Assembly: GCF_014646355.1 (NCBI RefSeq)
Contig: NZ_BMNH01000017.1
Location: 94,537 to 158,536 of the forward strand
Reading direction: 5' to 3'
DNA from: Nonomuraea cavernae
GTDB taxonomy: Bacteria > Actinomycetota > Actinomycetes > Streptosporangiales > Streptosporangiaceae
DNA: 64,000 bases
Below the pieces are notes generated by a model. That model did no database searches and had not been told where the DNA came from. It worked only from the letters and a program-made list of their open reading frames with translations. The translations under genes were made by a program, and so were the position numbers. Positions 45,834 to 54,718 of the stretch are shown here, one piece after another. The number at the start of each line of letters is the position of its first letter. Within the stretch, counting starts at the first letter, position 1.

Positions 45834-46721
45834 ATGCTGAAGCGGGTCGTCATCGTCGTGTCCGTCGTGGTGGCCGTGGCCATGGCGGGACACCGCCTGA
45901 TCCCGGTGCTGGGCGGGTTCACCCCGGTGATGGAGAGCCTGCTGCCGTGGCTGGGCGTGGCCGTGCCGCTCCTGGTCCTGACGGCGCTCGCGGCGCGGTC
46001 CAAGGCCGCGACGGCGGCCGCGCTGGTGCCGGGAGTGGTGTGGGGCGTCATGTTCGGCTCGGCGCTGCTGCGCACCCCGCCCGGCGGGCCCAGCGACCTG
46101 GCGGTCGGCACCGTGAACGTGGGCGTGACCAACAGCGCCTCGGGCGAGGCGGTGCGGTCCATCGCCAAGGACCTCGACCTGCTGGCGGCGCAGGAGCTCA
46201 CCGTGGGCGGCCCGGCGGCCAAGCAGCTCAACAAGATGTTCCGGCATCGCTACACGGTCAGCACGGTCGGCCTGTGGAGCCGCTACCCGATCAGCGACGC
46301 GTGGCCGGTCGACGTCGGCCTCGGCTGGCCGCGCGCGCTGCGGGCCGTGGTGACCACCCCCAAGGGCAAGGTCACCGTGTACGTGATGCACCTGGCCTCG
46401 GCCCGTCCCGGGCACACCACCTCGCGCGACGTCTCCCTGGCCGCCGCCCGCGAGCTCCTCGACACCGACTTCAGCAAGCGGATCCTGCTGCTCGGCGACC
46501 TCAACACCGCGACCACCGACCGGGGCATGAGCGGGCTGACTCCTCCGCTGTCCGACGCCCAGCAGGAGGCCGGCGACGGGTTCGGCTTCACCTGGCCGTC
46601 GTCGTTCCCGATCACCAGGCCCGACCACATCCTCTACAAGGGGATGACCGCCACCGAGGCGGGCGTGGCCGCGGCGACGGGCAGCGACCACCGGGCGGCG
46701 GTCGCCTCATTCCGCTTCTAG
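45834..46721 (+). CDS. Membrane-anchored EEP-family phosphodiesterase
   Basis: A 295-residue protein with about three N-terminal spans (residues ~4-80) and an extracytoplasmic endonuclease/exonuclease/phosphatase domain. Motifs are VGTVNVGVTNSASG, AAQELTVGG, LLLGDLNTATTD and the C-terminal TGSDHRAAVASFRF with catalytic His. The substrate (lipid, nucleotide or nucleic acid) is unknown. ATG at 45834 is chosen; GTG at 45825 is possible. Its 3' end overlaps the convergent mocA-like gene by 15 bases. Confidence 0.85.
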   Translation: MLKRVVIVVSVVVAVAMAGHRLIPVLGGFTPVMESLLPWLGVAVPLLVLTALAARSKAATAAALVPGVVWGVMFGSALLRTPPGGPSDLAVGTVNVGVTNSASGEAVRSIAKDLDLLAAQELTVGGPAAKQLNKMFRHRYTVSTVGLWSRYPISDAWPVDVGLGWPRALRAVVTTPKGKVTVYVMHLASARPGHTTSRDVSLAAARELLDTDFSKRILLLGDLNTATTDRGMSGLTPPLSDAQQEAGDGFGFTWPSSFPITRPDHILYKGMTATEAGVAAATGSDHRAAVASFRF

Positions 46722-47273
46722 CAGGTCCAGATCCTCGGGCGTGTCGATGTCGGCCGGGTCGCCGAGGCCGTCACAGGGCACCTCGGTGACCAGCTCCGGG
46801 TGCGCCTTCAGGAACGGCCGCGCGCCCACGTCGCCCACCGCCAGCTCGGCGACCCGCGCGAAGTGGCGGCGCGCGATCAGCACCGGGTTGCGCCGCCGCC
46901 CGCCGTAGGTGGCCACGGCCACCTCGGCGCCGGCCCCGATCAGCCTGCGCACCGCCTCCGGCCGGATGAACGGCTGGTCGACCAGCGCCACCACCACGGC
47001 CGGCGCCTCCTCGGGCAGCGCGCCCAGCCCGACCCGCAGCGAGGAGCCCATGCCGGAGGCCCAGCCGGGGTTGCGCACGGTCACCGCGCCCCGCACCTGC
47101 ATGGTCGCCGCGCCCAGCACGACCACCACCGGATGGCAGCCGCCCTCCTCCAGCAGCCGCACCCCGCGGTCGACCAGCCGTTCCCCCTCGTACGTGACCA
47201 GCGCCTTGGGCATGCCGAGCCGGGATCCCTGGCCCGCGGCCAGCAGCAGCCCGGCCACGCGAGGTGAGTTCAT
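46707..47273 (-). CDS. mocA: MocA-like molybdenum cofactor nucleotidyltransferase
   Basis: A 188-residue nucleotidyltransferase with the signature LLLAAGQGSRLGMPKAL, GWASGMGSSLRVGL and ALVDQPFIRPEAV. MocA attaches CMP (and MobA GMP) to molybdopterin; the MocA subgroup serves xanthine-dehydrogenase-family enzymes, which fits the xdhC and cox-type neighbours. The MocA rather than MobA call is inferred from context and short length. Confidence 0.85.
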   Translation of the reverse strand: MNSPRVAGLLLAAGQGSRLGMPKALVTYEGERLVDRGVRLLEEGGCHPVVVVLGAATMQVRGAVTVRNPGWASGMGSSLRVGLGALPEEAPAVVVALVDQPFIRPEAVRRLIGAGAEVAVATYGGRRRNPVLIARRHFARVAELAVGDVGARPFLKAHPELVTEVPCDGLGDPADIDTPEDLDLLEAE

Positions 47274-47282
47274 GATCGGCTC

Positions 47283-48371
47283 CTACCCGTCGTGGTGGAT
47301 GCGGCCCCGGGTCTCGGTGAGCGGCTTGCCCGAGCCGCCCCATCTCAGCTGGATCAGCTCGGCGGCGATCGAGACCGCGGTCTCCTCCGGGGTCCGGGCG
47401 CCGAGGTCGAGGCCGATGGGCGAGCGCAGCCGGGCCAGCTCGGCCTCGGTCATGCCGGCCTCGCGCAGCCGTACCAGCCGGTCGTCGTGGGTGCGGCGCG
47501 AGCCCATCGCGCCCACGTAGCCCGCGTCGGTGCGCAGCGCCACCTGCAGCAGCGGCACGTCGAACTTGGGGTCGTGGGTCAGGACGCAGATCACCGTGCG
47601 CTCGTCCACCGTCACCGAGGCCAGGTAGTCGTGCGGCCACTTCACCACGACCTCGTCCGCCTCAGGGAAGCGCCTGGCCGTGGCGAAGATCGGCCGGGCG
47701 TCGCAGACGGTCACGTGGTAGCCCAGGAACTTGCCTGCCCGGGCCATGGCCGCGGCGAAGTCGATCGCCCCGAACACCAGCATGCGCGGCGGCGGCGCGA
47801 AGGAGTGCACGAACACGGCCAGGTCGTCCAGCCTCCGCTCGCCCTGCCCGCCGTAGTGCCGGACGCCGGTCAGGCCCTGGGCGAGCATGCCACGCGCGTC
47901 GTCGTCGACGGCCTCGTCCAGGCGCTCCAGGCCGAGCGTCCCGGAGGAGCGGCCGGGCCAGACGACGCGCCGGGCGCCGACCCTGCCGGGGCCGGAGATG
48001 ACGGTCGCGATGGCGACGGGTTCGTGCGCGGCCAGCGACCCGGCGATCTCGCCCAGCTCGGGGAAGGTCTCCCGGGAGACGGGTTCGACCAGGATGTCGA
48101 TGATGCCGCCGCAGGTCAGGCCGACGGTGAAGGCGTCATCGTCCGTCACGCCGTACCTCTGCAGGACCGGCACGTCGGTCTCGGAGGCCAGCTCGTAGAC
48201 CGCGCCCTCGACGCACCCGCCGGACACGCTGCCGACGACCTCCTCGCCGTGCACCGCCATCGCCGCGCCCGGTGGCCGGGGCGCGCTGCTGAACGTGCTC
48301 ACCACCGTGGCGAGCCCGAACCTGAGCCCCGAGTTCCACCAGTGCATGATCTCCGGCAGCACGTCACGCAT
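47283..48371 (-). CDS. xdhC: XdhC/CoxF-family Mo-cofactor sulfuration/insertion factor
   Basis: A 362-residue protein. The N-terminal XdhC/CoxI domain has FSSAPRPPGAAMAVHG and GSVSGGCVEGAVYE, and CGGIIDILVEP holds the conserved Cys. A C-terminal Rossmann domain carries MLVFGAIDFAAAMARAGKFL. The family binds Mo-cofactor and delivers it to xanthine-dehydrogenase-type enzymes. ATG at 48371 has AAAGG nine bases upstream and overlaps the coxE-like gene by 8 bases. Confidence 0.9.
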   Translation of the reverse strand: MRDVLPEIMHWWNSGLRFGLATVVSTFSSAPRPPGAAMAVHGEEVVGSVSGGCVEGAVYELASETDVPVLQRYGVTDDDAFTVGLTCGGIIDILVEPVSRETFPELGEIAGSLAAHEPVAIATVISGPGRVGARRVVWPGRSSGTLGLERLDEAVDDDARGMLAQGLTGVRHYGGQGERRLDDLAVFVHSFAPPPRMLVFGAIDFAAAMARAGKFLGYHVTVCDARPIFATARRFPEADEVVVKWPHDYLASVTVDERTVICVLTHDPKFDVPLLQVALRTDAGYVGAMGSRRTHDDRLVRLREAGMTEAELARLRSPIGLDLGARTPEETAVSIAAELIQLRWGGSGKPLTETRGRIHHDG

Positions 48372-49449
48372 GGGCGAGCCTTTCACTGAGTTCCGCGTAG
48401 GCGGCCAGGCTGTGCCCGGCCACCAGGTCGTCGAGGTACGGGAGGGCGGCCCGCATCCCTCCGGTCAGCGGTTGGTAGTCCTCATACCCCTTGTGTGGAT
48501 TGACCCATATCACCCGATAGGCCTGCCTGGAAAGCCTGGCGAGCTGGGTTCCCAGCAACTCGGGGTCGCCCCGCTCCCAGCCGTCCGAGGCGATCACCAC
48601 GATCGCCCCCCTCGCGCTGTGGCGGCTCAGGTACTCTCGGAGCTCCTCGCCCAGCCTGGTCCCGCCGCTCCAGTCGGGGATGGTCCTCGACACCTCGTTC
48701 AGCGCCGTGCCCGGGTCGCGGTGACGCAGCTCGGCCGTGATCGAGGTGAGCCGGGTACCGACCGAATAGACCCTGGTCGCTCGCGGCTCGCTCCTGACCA
48801 GGGCGTGCGCGTAGCGCAGCAGCGTCTCGGAGTAGGCCGCCATCGAGCCGCTGACGTCGACGAACAACACGACCCGGCGCGGCCGGGTGGTGTGCGCCCG
48901 GCGCAGCAGCCGGGCCACCTCGCCCTTCCGCAGCGCCTCACGGATGGTGCGGCGCTGGTCCATCTCGCCCCGGTGCGACGCCTCGAACCGCCGGGAACGG
49001 CGACGGGCGCGCCCGTTCTTCAGCATGGACAGCATCCGGTGCACCTCGGCCCGCTCGCTCTCGGTCAGCCTGGCCACGTCACGGTGCCTGAGGAGCTCGG
49101 TCCGGCTGGCCGTCGCGGGCGCGGCGGCGCCCTCGTCGTCCTGCTCGCCGTCGCCGGTCGCGGTGTGCCGGGTGACCGTCGTGGTGCTCGCCGGGCCGGC
49201 CGTCACCCTCCGGCCGCCGAAGTACGCCTCGAAGCACCGGTCGTACCTGGGCAGGTCGTCGGGGGTGGCGCAGAGCGTGAGCCGCCCGGCCCAGTAGAAG
49301 TCGGCCTGGCTGGTCACGTCGAGGTGGCCGAGGGCCTTCAGCAGATTCTGGGCGCGTTCGTGGTCGGCGCCGACGCCGGCGGCGCGCAGTGTGGTGGCGA
49401 AGCCGGTGACGGTGGCCGCCAGCTCATCCATGACCCGCCCGTCGCCCAT
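48364..49449 (-). CDS. coxE: CoxE-like VWA domain protein
   Basis: A 361-residue protein with a C-terminal von Willebrand A domain: MIDAS motif DVSGSMAAYSE, then SGGTRLGEEL and ASDGWERGDPE. The N-terminal half is helical and charged, as in CoxE, which works with the CoxD ATPase to install the active-site cluster of CO-dehydrogenase-type enzymes. ATG 49449 or 49431; neither has a clear ribosome-binding site, consistent with coupling to the overlapping upstream gene. Confidence 0.88.
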   Translation of the reverse strand: MGDGRVMDELAATVTGFATTLRAAGVGADHERAQNLLKALGHLDVTSQADFYWAGRLTLCATPDDLPRYDRCFEAYFGGRRVTAGPASTTTVTRHTATGDGEQDDEGAAAPATASRTELLRHRDVARLTESERAEVHRMLSMLKNGRARRRSRRFEASHRGEMDQRRTIREALRKGEVARLLRRAHTTRPRRVVLFVDVSGSMAAYSETLLRYAHALVRSEPRATRVYSVGTRLTSITAELRHRDPGTALNEVSRTIPDWSGGTRLGEELREYLSRHSARGAIVVIASDGWERGDPELLGTQLARLSRQAYRVIWVNPHKGYEDYQPLTGGMRAALPYLDDLVAGHSLAAYAELSERLAHA

Positions 49450-50338
49450 CCGCGCCGCCGAGCAGCCCGTTGGCCAGAACGCTCTCCACGTCCTCGCGGT
49501 ACTTGAGCGCGGCGCCCAGCGTGGCCGCCGCGCGGCCGGGGTCGAGCTCGCGCGCGCCGAGCGTGAGCAGCGCCTCGGTCCAGTCGAGCGTCTCCGCCAC
49601 TCCGGGCGGCTTGATCAGGTCGGCCTGACGCAGCCTCTCGGCCGCCCGCGCCACCTGGGCGGCCAGCGTCTCGGTGCACTCCGGCAGGCGGCGCAGCAGG
49701 ATCGCCACCTCCCGATCGAAGCTCGGATGCTCCAGCCAGTGGTAGAGGCAGCGGCGCTTGAGCGCGTCGTGCACCTCGCGCGTCCGGTTGGAGGTCACCA
49801 CGACCACCGGCGGGGTCTGGGCCGTGATGGTGCCGAGCTCCGGGATGGAGATGGTGAAGTCGGACAGCACCTCCAGCAGGAACGCCTCGAACTCGTCGTC
49901 GGCCCGGTCGACCTCGTCGACGAGCAGCACGCTCGGCTGCGTCTCGATGGCCTTGAGCAGCGGCCGGGCGATCAGGAACCGCCGGTCGTAGATCTCGCCC
50001 TCAAGGCGGCCCACGTCGGTGACGCCGGCGGCCTCGGCGGCCTTCAGATGGAGCAGTTGCCGCGCGAAGTCCCAGTCGTACAGCGCCTGGGCGGCGTCGA
50101 GGCCCTCGTAGCACTGCAGCCGGATCAGCGGCGCGTCCAGCAACTGCGCGAGCGTCTTGGCCAGCTCGGTCTTGCCGACTCCCGCCTCCCCTTCCAGAAA
50201 GAGCGGCCTGCCCATCCTGAGCGCGAGGAACGCGGCCGTGGCCAGCCCCTCGTCCGCCAGGTAGGCGTGACGGTCGAGCAACTCGATGAGCTTTTCGGGC
50301 GATTCGATGTCCGTCGCCGTGATTGTCCGCCGCAGCAC
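49424..50338 (-). CDS. coxD: CoxD-like MoxR AAA ATPase
   Basis: A 304-residue AAA+ ATPase. Walker A is EGEAGVGKTELAKTL, Walker B LLVDEVDRADDE, sensor 1 VVVTSNRTREVHDALKRRC. The order coxD-coxE-xdhC-mocA matches the accessory part of form I/II CO dehydrogenase or related molybdenum hydroxylase operons. It is distinct from the MoxR at 30.8 kb. It is the first gene of this operon. Confidence 0.9.
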   Translation of the reverse strand: MLRRTITATDIESPEKLIELLDRHAYLADEGLATAAFLALRMGRPLFLEGEAGVGKTELAKTLAQLLDAPLIRLQCYEGLDAAQALYDWDFARQLLHLKAAEAAGVTDVGRLEGEIYDRRFLIARPLLKAIETQPSVLLVDEVDRADDEFEAFLLEVLSDFTISIPELGTITAQTPPVVVVTSNRTREVHDALKRRCLYHWLEHPSFDREVAILLRRLPECTETLAAQVARAAERLRQADLIKPPGVAETLDWTEALLTLGARELDPGRAAATLGAALKYREDVESVLANGLLGGADGRRAGHG

Positions 50339-50431
50339 GCTCTCAGATTACGCGCTACCACGCGTGAGAACCGCTCACAATTCCCCGACCACAGAGAGTA
50401 AGGTCTCCATCACACAAAGAAAGGAAGGCCG

Positions 50432-51313
50432 ATGCCCCCCAGCCTTCAGCATGAGATGCCTTTGGAGATGATCTGCCGCCGCCCCGGCTTCGCGCTGGAA
50501 CTGCTGGCATGGGGTCTCCGGGGCAACGTCGACGGCTACCACGACGCCTGTCTGGAGTCGGTCGAGCTGAACGAACGCCTGCCCACGGAGTACGCCGCCG
50601 ACTCGGTCGTCTCCGTCAAGGGTCCCGACGGCCGCAAGCGCTTCGTGATCGTGGAAGTGCAGCGGCGCTTCAGCAGACGCAAGATCTGGTCCTGGGTCGC
50701 CTACGTGGGCGCACTCATGGGCAGACACGAGTGCGGGGTCATGCTGGTCGTGGTCTGCGCCGACAGGGCGACGGCCGATCGCTACCGCGAACCGATCAGC
50801 CCAGCGGAAAGCTGCCTGATCCTCTGCCCCGTCGTGGTCGGCCCGGATGAGCTGCCCGTCCTCCGCGAGCGGGAGGACGTCCTGGCCTCCCCTGAGATCG
50901 CGACACTCAGCGCCATCGCCCATCAGGACGACTTCAAAACGGTGGTGGCGGTGGCGACCACCCTGGCCACTTTCGATGACGAGCGGAGCCTCGTTTACTA
51001 CGATTACCTGCGCGGACAGCTCTCGGACGAGCTTCGCGCCGAGTTGGAGGAGATCATGCTTCAGACCAAGCCCCGGCTTCCCGACCGGTTCACTCGCCCC
51101 ATCGAACTCGAGGCCGAGGCGCGAGGCGAGGCACGGGGTGAGGCACGGGGCGAGGCCAGGTTGCTGCTCACCGTCCTCGAAGCGCGCGGGCTGGAGATCA
51201 CGCAGGCCCGCCGCGAAGCCATCGAGTCCTGCACCGACACCGACCTGCTTCTCCGCTGGGGGTCGCGCGGCGCCACCGCGTCAAACCTCGACGAGGTCTT
51301 CGGCGACGACTAA
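50432..51313 (+). CDS. PD-(D/E)XK nuclease-like protein, Rpn/transposase-related
   Basis: A 293-residue protein. The N-terminal half has a PD-(D/E)XK-like core: Glu in CLESVELNERLP, Asp in YAADSVVSVKG and the catalytic-style FVIVEVQRRFSRRK, followed by a conserved SWVAYVGAL. The C-terminal half is helical and ends in a short EARG repeat (12-bp units near 51119-51160). Similar proteins are numerous and poorly studied in actinomycetes. ATG with AAGGAAGG upstream. No terminal repeats flank it, so I do not call it a mobile element. Confidence 0.72.
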   Translation: MPPSLQHEMPLEMICRRPGFALELLAWGLRGNVDGYHDACLESVELNERLPTEYAADSVVSVKGPDGRKRFVIVEVQRRFSRRKIWSWVAYVGALMGRHECGVMLVVVCADRATADRYREPISPAESCLILCPVVVGPDELPVLREREDVLASPEIATLSAIAHQDDFKTVVAVATTLATFDDERSLVYYDYLRGQLSDELRAELEEIMLQTKPRLPDRFTRPIELEAEARGEARGEARGEARLLLTVLEARGLEITQARREAIESCTDTDLLLRWGSRGATASNLDEVFGDD

Positions 51314-51762
51314 TCGCGTTGCGCCTCGCCGCGCTCGCGGATCAGGGCCGCGAACTCGGCCGTGGATCGGCGGGCGCGGGCCTTCTCGGAGCCCTGGATG
51401 CCCATGGCGCCGATCGTGCGGCCGTCGGAGAAGTCGATGCGGGGCCAGGGGTCGCCGACCAGCAGCGTGATGTCGATGACCTCCGGCCAGGTGTAGCGGT
51501 AGGTGCGCACGGCGTTGACGATCGTCACGCCCTTGTCGTCGGCCTCGACCCGCACCCGCCCGAGCAGGTGCAGGACGAAGGCCACCGCACAGCCGAACAA
51601 CACCAGGGCGACCCGGTCGATCAGCGTGAACGGCTCGGAGATGAAGATCGCCATCACCGTGGCGCCCAGCACGATCAGCACGGCGAAGCCGTACGCGACG
51701 ACTCTCGTGCGGTGCGGACGCCAGATGACGGGCAGAGGCGGAGGAGTCACAGGCGCGGCCAC
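51310..51762 (-). CDS. PH-domain-like membrane protein
   Basis: A 150-residue protein with two N-terminal spans (residues ~22-70) and a C-terminal bacterial PH-like domain (VEADDKGVTIVNAVRTYRY, WPEVIDITL, IDFSDGRTIG). These are common next to ribH in actinobacteria. Function unknown. It overlaps the convergent PD-(D/E)XK gene by four bases. Confidence 0.8.
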   Translation of the reverse strand: MAAPVTPPPLPVIWRPHRTRVVAYGFAVLIVLGATVMAIFISEPFTLIDRVALVLFGCAVAFVLHLLGRVRVEADDKGVTIVNAVRTYRYTWPEVIDITLLVGDPWPRIDFSDGRTIGAMGIQGSEKARARRSTAEFAALIRERGEAQRD

Positions 51763-51781
51763 GAGGGAAACCTATCGCAGG

Positions 51782-52252
51782 TCAGCGTAGGCCCCGAAGG
51801 AGGAGGGCGGTCTCCAGCGCCGCGACCGCCGACTCGTAGCCCTTGTCCTCCTTGCTGCCGGGCAGCCCGGAGCGGTCCAGCGCCTGATCGAGCGTCTCGC
51901 AGGTGAGCACGCCGTTGCCGACCGGGGTCTCCTCGTCGAGCGAGACCCGGGTCAGCCCGGCCGTCACCGAGTCGCAGACGTAGTCGAAGTGCGCCGTCTC
52001 GCCCCGGATGACGGCGCCCAGTGCCACCACCGCGTCGCAGCGGCGGGCCAGCGCCTGGGCGACGACCGGGATCTCCAGCGACCCGGGCACCCGCACCACG
52101 GTCACCGTGGCCCCGCTGTCGTCGCAGGCCTGCACGGCGCGCGCCACCAGCCGGTCGGTGATCTCGGCGTGCCAGCCCGCGGCCACCACGCCGACCACCA
52201 GCCCCGCGGCGCCGGGCACCGCACGCGTCTCCGGGCGTCCCTCGCCGCTCAT
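51782..52252 (-). CDS. ribH: Lumazine synthase
   Basis: A 156-residue enzyme condensing the ribBA product with the pyrimidine to form lumazine. Motifs are VPGSLEIPVVAQAL and ALGAVIRGETAHFDYVC, with the catalytic His. It overlaps ribBA (ATGA) as the last gene of the rib operon. Confidence 0.95.
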   Translation of the reverse strand: MSGEGRPETRAVPGAAGLVVGVVAAGWHAEITDRLVARAVQACDDSGATVTVVRVPGSLEIPVVAQALARRCDAVVALGAVIRGETAHFDYVCDSVTAGLTRVSLDEETPVGNGVLTCETLDQALDRSGLPGSKEDKGYESAVAALETALLLRGLR

Positions 52253-53466
52253 GAAGCCTCCGAGATGTCGTGGCCGAGGCGGTCGCGCTTGGCCTTGAGG
52301 TAGCGCTCGTTGTGCGGGTTCATCGCGACCGGCAGGGGCTCGCGGCCCAGCACCTTGATGCCGTAGCCGTCCATGCCCTTGAGCTTGGCCGGGTTGTTGG
52401 TGAGCAGCCGCACCGACTTGACGCCGAGGTCGGCCAGGATCTGCGCGGCGTTGGAGAACTCGCGGGCGTCGATCGGCAGCCCCAGCTCGAGGTTGGCGTC
52501 GACGGTGTCACTGCCGTTGTCCTGCAGGCTGTAGGCCCGGAGCTTGGCCAGCAGCCCGATGCCCCTGCCCTCGTGACCGCGCAGGTAGACGACCACGCCG
52601 CGGCCCTCCTCGGCGATCGCGGACATCGCGTGGCCGAGCTGCACGCCGCAGTCGCAGCGCAGCGAGCCGAACACGTCTCCGGTCAGGCACTCGGAGTGGG
52701 CGCGGACGAGGACGTTCTCGCCGTCGCCGAGGTCGCCGAAGACGAGCGCCACGTGCTCGCCGCCGTCGAGCGCGCTGGCGTAGCCGTACGTCCTCCACAT
52801 CCCGTACGCGTTGGGCAGGCTGGTCTCGGCGACCCGGGTGACCATGCTCTCGGTCCGGCGACGGTGGTCGACGAGCTGCTCGATGGAGATGAGCGCCAGG
52901 CCGTGCTCGTCGGCGAACGCCCGCAGCTCGGGCAGCCGGGCCATGGTGCCGTCGTCGTTGACGACCTCGGCCAGCACGCCCGCCGGCGACAGCCCGGCCA
53001 GTCTGGCCAGGTCGACGGCCGCCTCGGTGTGGCCGCGCCGGGCCAGCACGCCGCCCTCGTGGTAGCGCAACGGGAAGATGTGGCCGGGCCGTACCAGCTC
53101 GTAGGGCTCGGTGGCGGAGTCGGCGAGCGCGCGGATCGTTCTCGCGCGGTCGGCCGCGGAGATGCCGGTGGTCACGCCGTCGCGCGCGTCGACGCTGATC
53201 GTGTAGGCGGTCCGCATGCGCTCGCGGTTCTGGAAGACCATGAGGGGCAGGCCCAGCCGGTCGAGCTCCTTGCCCTCCATGGGCACGCAGATGACGCCGC
53301 TGGTGTGCCTGATCGTGAATGTCAGCAGCTCCGGCGTGGCCTTGCCGGCGGCGAAGATGATGTCGCCCTCGTTCTCGCGGTTCTCGTCGTCGACCACCAC
53401 CACGGGCCTGCCCTCGCGGATGTCGCTGACGGCCCGCTCGACGGGGTCGAAGATGATGTCCGTCAT
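52249..53466 (-). CDS. ribBA: Bifunctional DHBP synthase/GTP cyclohydrolase II
   Basis: A 405-residue fusion. The RibB half has VVVDDENRENEGDIIFAA, with RHTSGVICVPM. The RibA half has the zinc Cys cluster CLTGDVFGSLRCDCG and RGHEGRGIGL. It makes both riboflavin precursors. ATG at 53466 overlaps the ribM stop (ATGA); a longer frame upstream is inside ribM. Confidence 0.96.
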   Translation of the reverse strand: MTDIIFDPVERAVSDIREGRPVVVVDDENRENEGDIIFAAGKATPELLTFTIRHTSGVICVPMEGKELDRLGLPLMVFQNRERMRTAYTISVDARDGVTTGISAADRARTIRALADSATEPYELVRPGHIFPLRYHEGGVLARRGHTEAAVDLARLAGLSPAGVLAEVVNDDGTMARLPELRAFADEHGLALISIEQLVDHRRRTESMVTRVAETSLPNAYGMWRTYGYASALDGGEHVALVFGDLGDGENVLVRAHSECLTGDVFGSLRCDCGVQLGHAMSAIAEEGRGVVVYLRGHEGRGIGLLAKLRAYSLQDNGSDTVDANLELGLPIDAREFSNAAQILADLGVKSVRLLTNNPAKLKGMDGYGIKVLGREPLPVAMNPHNERYLKAKRDRLGHDISEAS

Positions 53467-54131
53467 GACGCCACCGCCAGTTGTCCCGGGCTGTCCTGCC
53501 CCGACCGGTATTCCTTCAGCCATTTCACGAACCCCACGATCACGAGAACGAAGAACACTCCGTAGACGGTGCCCGAGACGACCAGCCCCGAGCTGAACGC
53601 CAGCGGCACCCCGACCAGGTCGACGGCGACCCAGACGATCCAGAAGTCGACCAGCGCCCTGCCCTGCGCCCAGGTGGCGACGGCGCTGCCGACGAAGATG
53701 TAGGCGTCGGCGGCCACCAGGAACGCGCCCTCCGGCAGCGGCACGTGGGCGCCCCACGACAGGCCGGTGAAGAAGAACAGCACGCCGACGACGGCCGTTC
53801 CGGTCAGCATGACGACGACCAGCAGGGCTCGCTCACGCGGCGACGCCGGCCGCACCGCGAGCTGCCCGCCGCCCTGGGTGCCGCGCCGCCAGGCCCACCA
53901 GCCGTAGACGGCCAGCACCCCGAACAGCGCCTGCTTGAGGGCGTTGCCGGTGATGTGCGCGTTGATCGAGGCGATGAACAGCAGCACCGCGCCGGTGAAC
54001 TGCACCGGCCAGGTCCAGATGGACTTACGCATGGCCAGCAGGACGGTCGCCAGGGCGGCGACGTTGCCGACCAGGTCGGTCCAGAGCACGCGGGTGCCGA
54101 ACAACTCGAATCCGGCGTCGGCCCAGTTCAC
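53463..54131 (-). CDS. ribM: PnuC-like riboflavin transporter RibM
   Basis: A 222-residue protein with about seven spans and PnuC-family motifs (YGWWAWRRG, WTWPVQFTGAVLLF, FWIVWVAVDLVGVPLAF). In actinobacteria, PnuC-like proteins inside FMN-riboswitch rib operons (RibM) import riboflavin, not nicotinamide riboside. It is coupled to ribE and ribBA by ATGA overlaps, which supports that call. Transport specificity is inferred. Confidence 0.85.
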   Translation of the reverse strand: MNWADAGFELFGTRVLWTDLVGNVAALATVLLAMRKSIWTWPVQFTGAVLLFIASINAHITGNALKQALFGVLAVYGWWAWRRGTQGGGQLAVRPASPRERALLVVVMLTGTAVVGVLFFFTGLSWGAHVPLPEGAFLVAADAYIFVGSAVATWAQGRALVDFWIVWVAVDLVGVPLAFSSGLVVSGTVYGVFFVLVIVGFVKWLKEYRSGQDSPGQLAVAS

Positions 54132-54718
54132 TGCCCGGCCACCAGCCTTTCCACGTACTTCGCGATCACGTCGACCTCGATGTTCACCAGGTCGCCCACC
54201 TGGAGCTCGCCCATGGTGGTCAGCTTCAGCGTGGTCGGGATGAGACTCACGCCGAAGCTGTCGTCGTCAACGGTGGTGACCGTCAGGCTGATTCCGTCGA
54301 TGGCGATCGAGCCCTTCTCCGCCACGTACCTGCTGAGCTCGCCGGGCAGCGAGAAGCGCAGGTTGTCCCAGCTCTCGCCGGGCTCGCGCGAGCGCAGCAC
54401 GGCGGTGCCGTCGACGTGGCCCTGCACGATGTGGCCGCCGAGCCGCTGGTCGGCCCGTACGGCCCGCTCCAGGTTGACGGCCGAGCCCTCCTTCAGCCCG
54501 CCGAGGGAGCTGCGGTCGAGCGACTCCTTGATCACGTCGACGGTGAACACGCCGTCGTCGACGGCCACGACGGTGAGGCAGACGCCGTTGACCGCGATCG
54601 AGTCTCCGTGGGCGGCGTCGGAGGTGACGATCGGGCCGCGAACGGACAACCGGGCCGAGTCGCCGGCCGGCACGACGGCCATGATCTGGCCCTTTTCTTC
54701 GATGATTCCGGTGAACAT
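54128..54718 (-). CDS. ribE: Riboflavin synthase, alpha subunit
   Basis: A 196-residue trimeric enzyme with two lumazine-binding repeats. It starts MFTGIIEEKGQI, with repeat 1 GDSIAVNGVCLTV and repeat 2 GSIAIDGISLTV, and HIVQGHVDG between. It overlaps ribD as TGATG and ribM as ATGA. Confidence 0.95.
   Translation of the reverse strand: MFTGIIEEKGQIMAVVPAGDSARLSVRGPIVTSDAAHGDSIAVNGVCLTVVAVDDGVFTVDVIKESLDRSSLGGLKEGSAVNLERAVRADQRLGGHIVQGHVDGTAVLRSREPGESWDNLRFSLPGELSRYVAEKGSIAIDGISLTVTTVDDDSFGVSLIPTTLKLTTMGELQVGDLVNIEVDVIAKYVERLVAGQ

Noticed and set aside
50432..51313. Insertion sequence transposase
   Set aside because: No terminal inverted repeats, target duplications or partner orf flank the gene, and the core is nuclease-like only.
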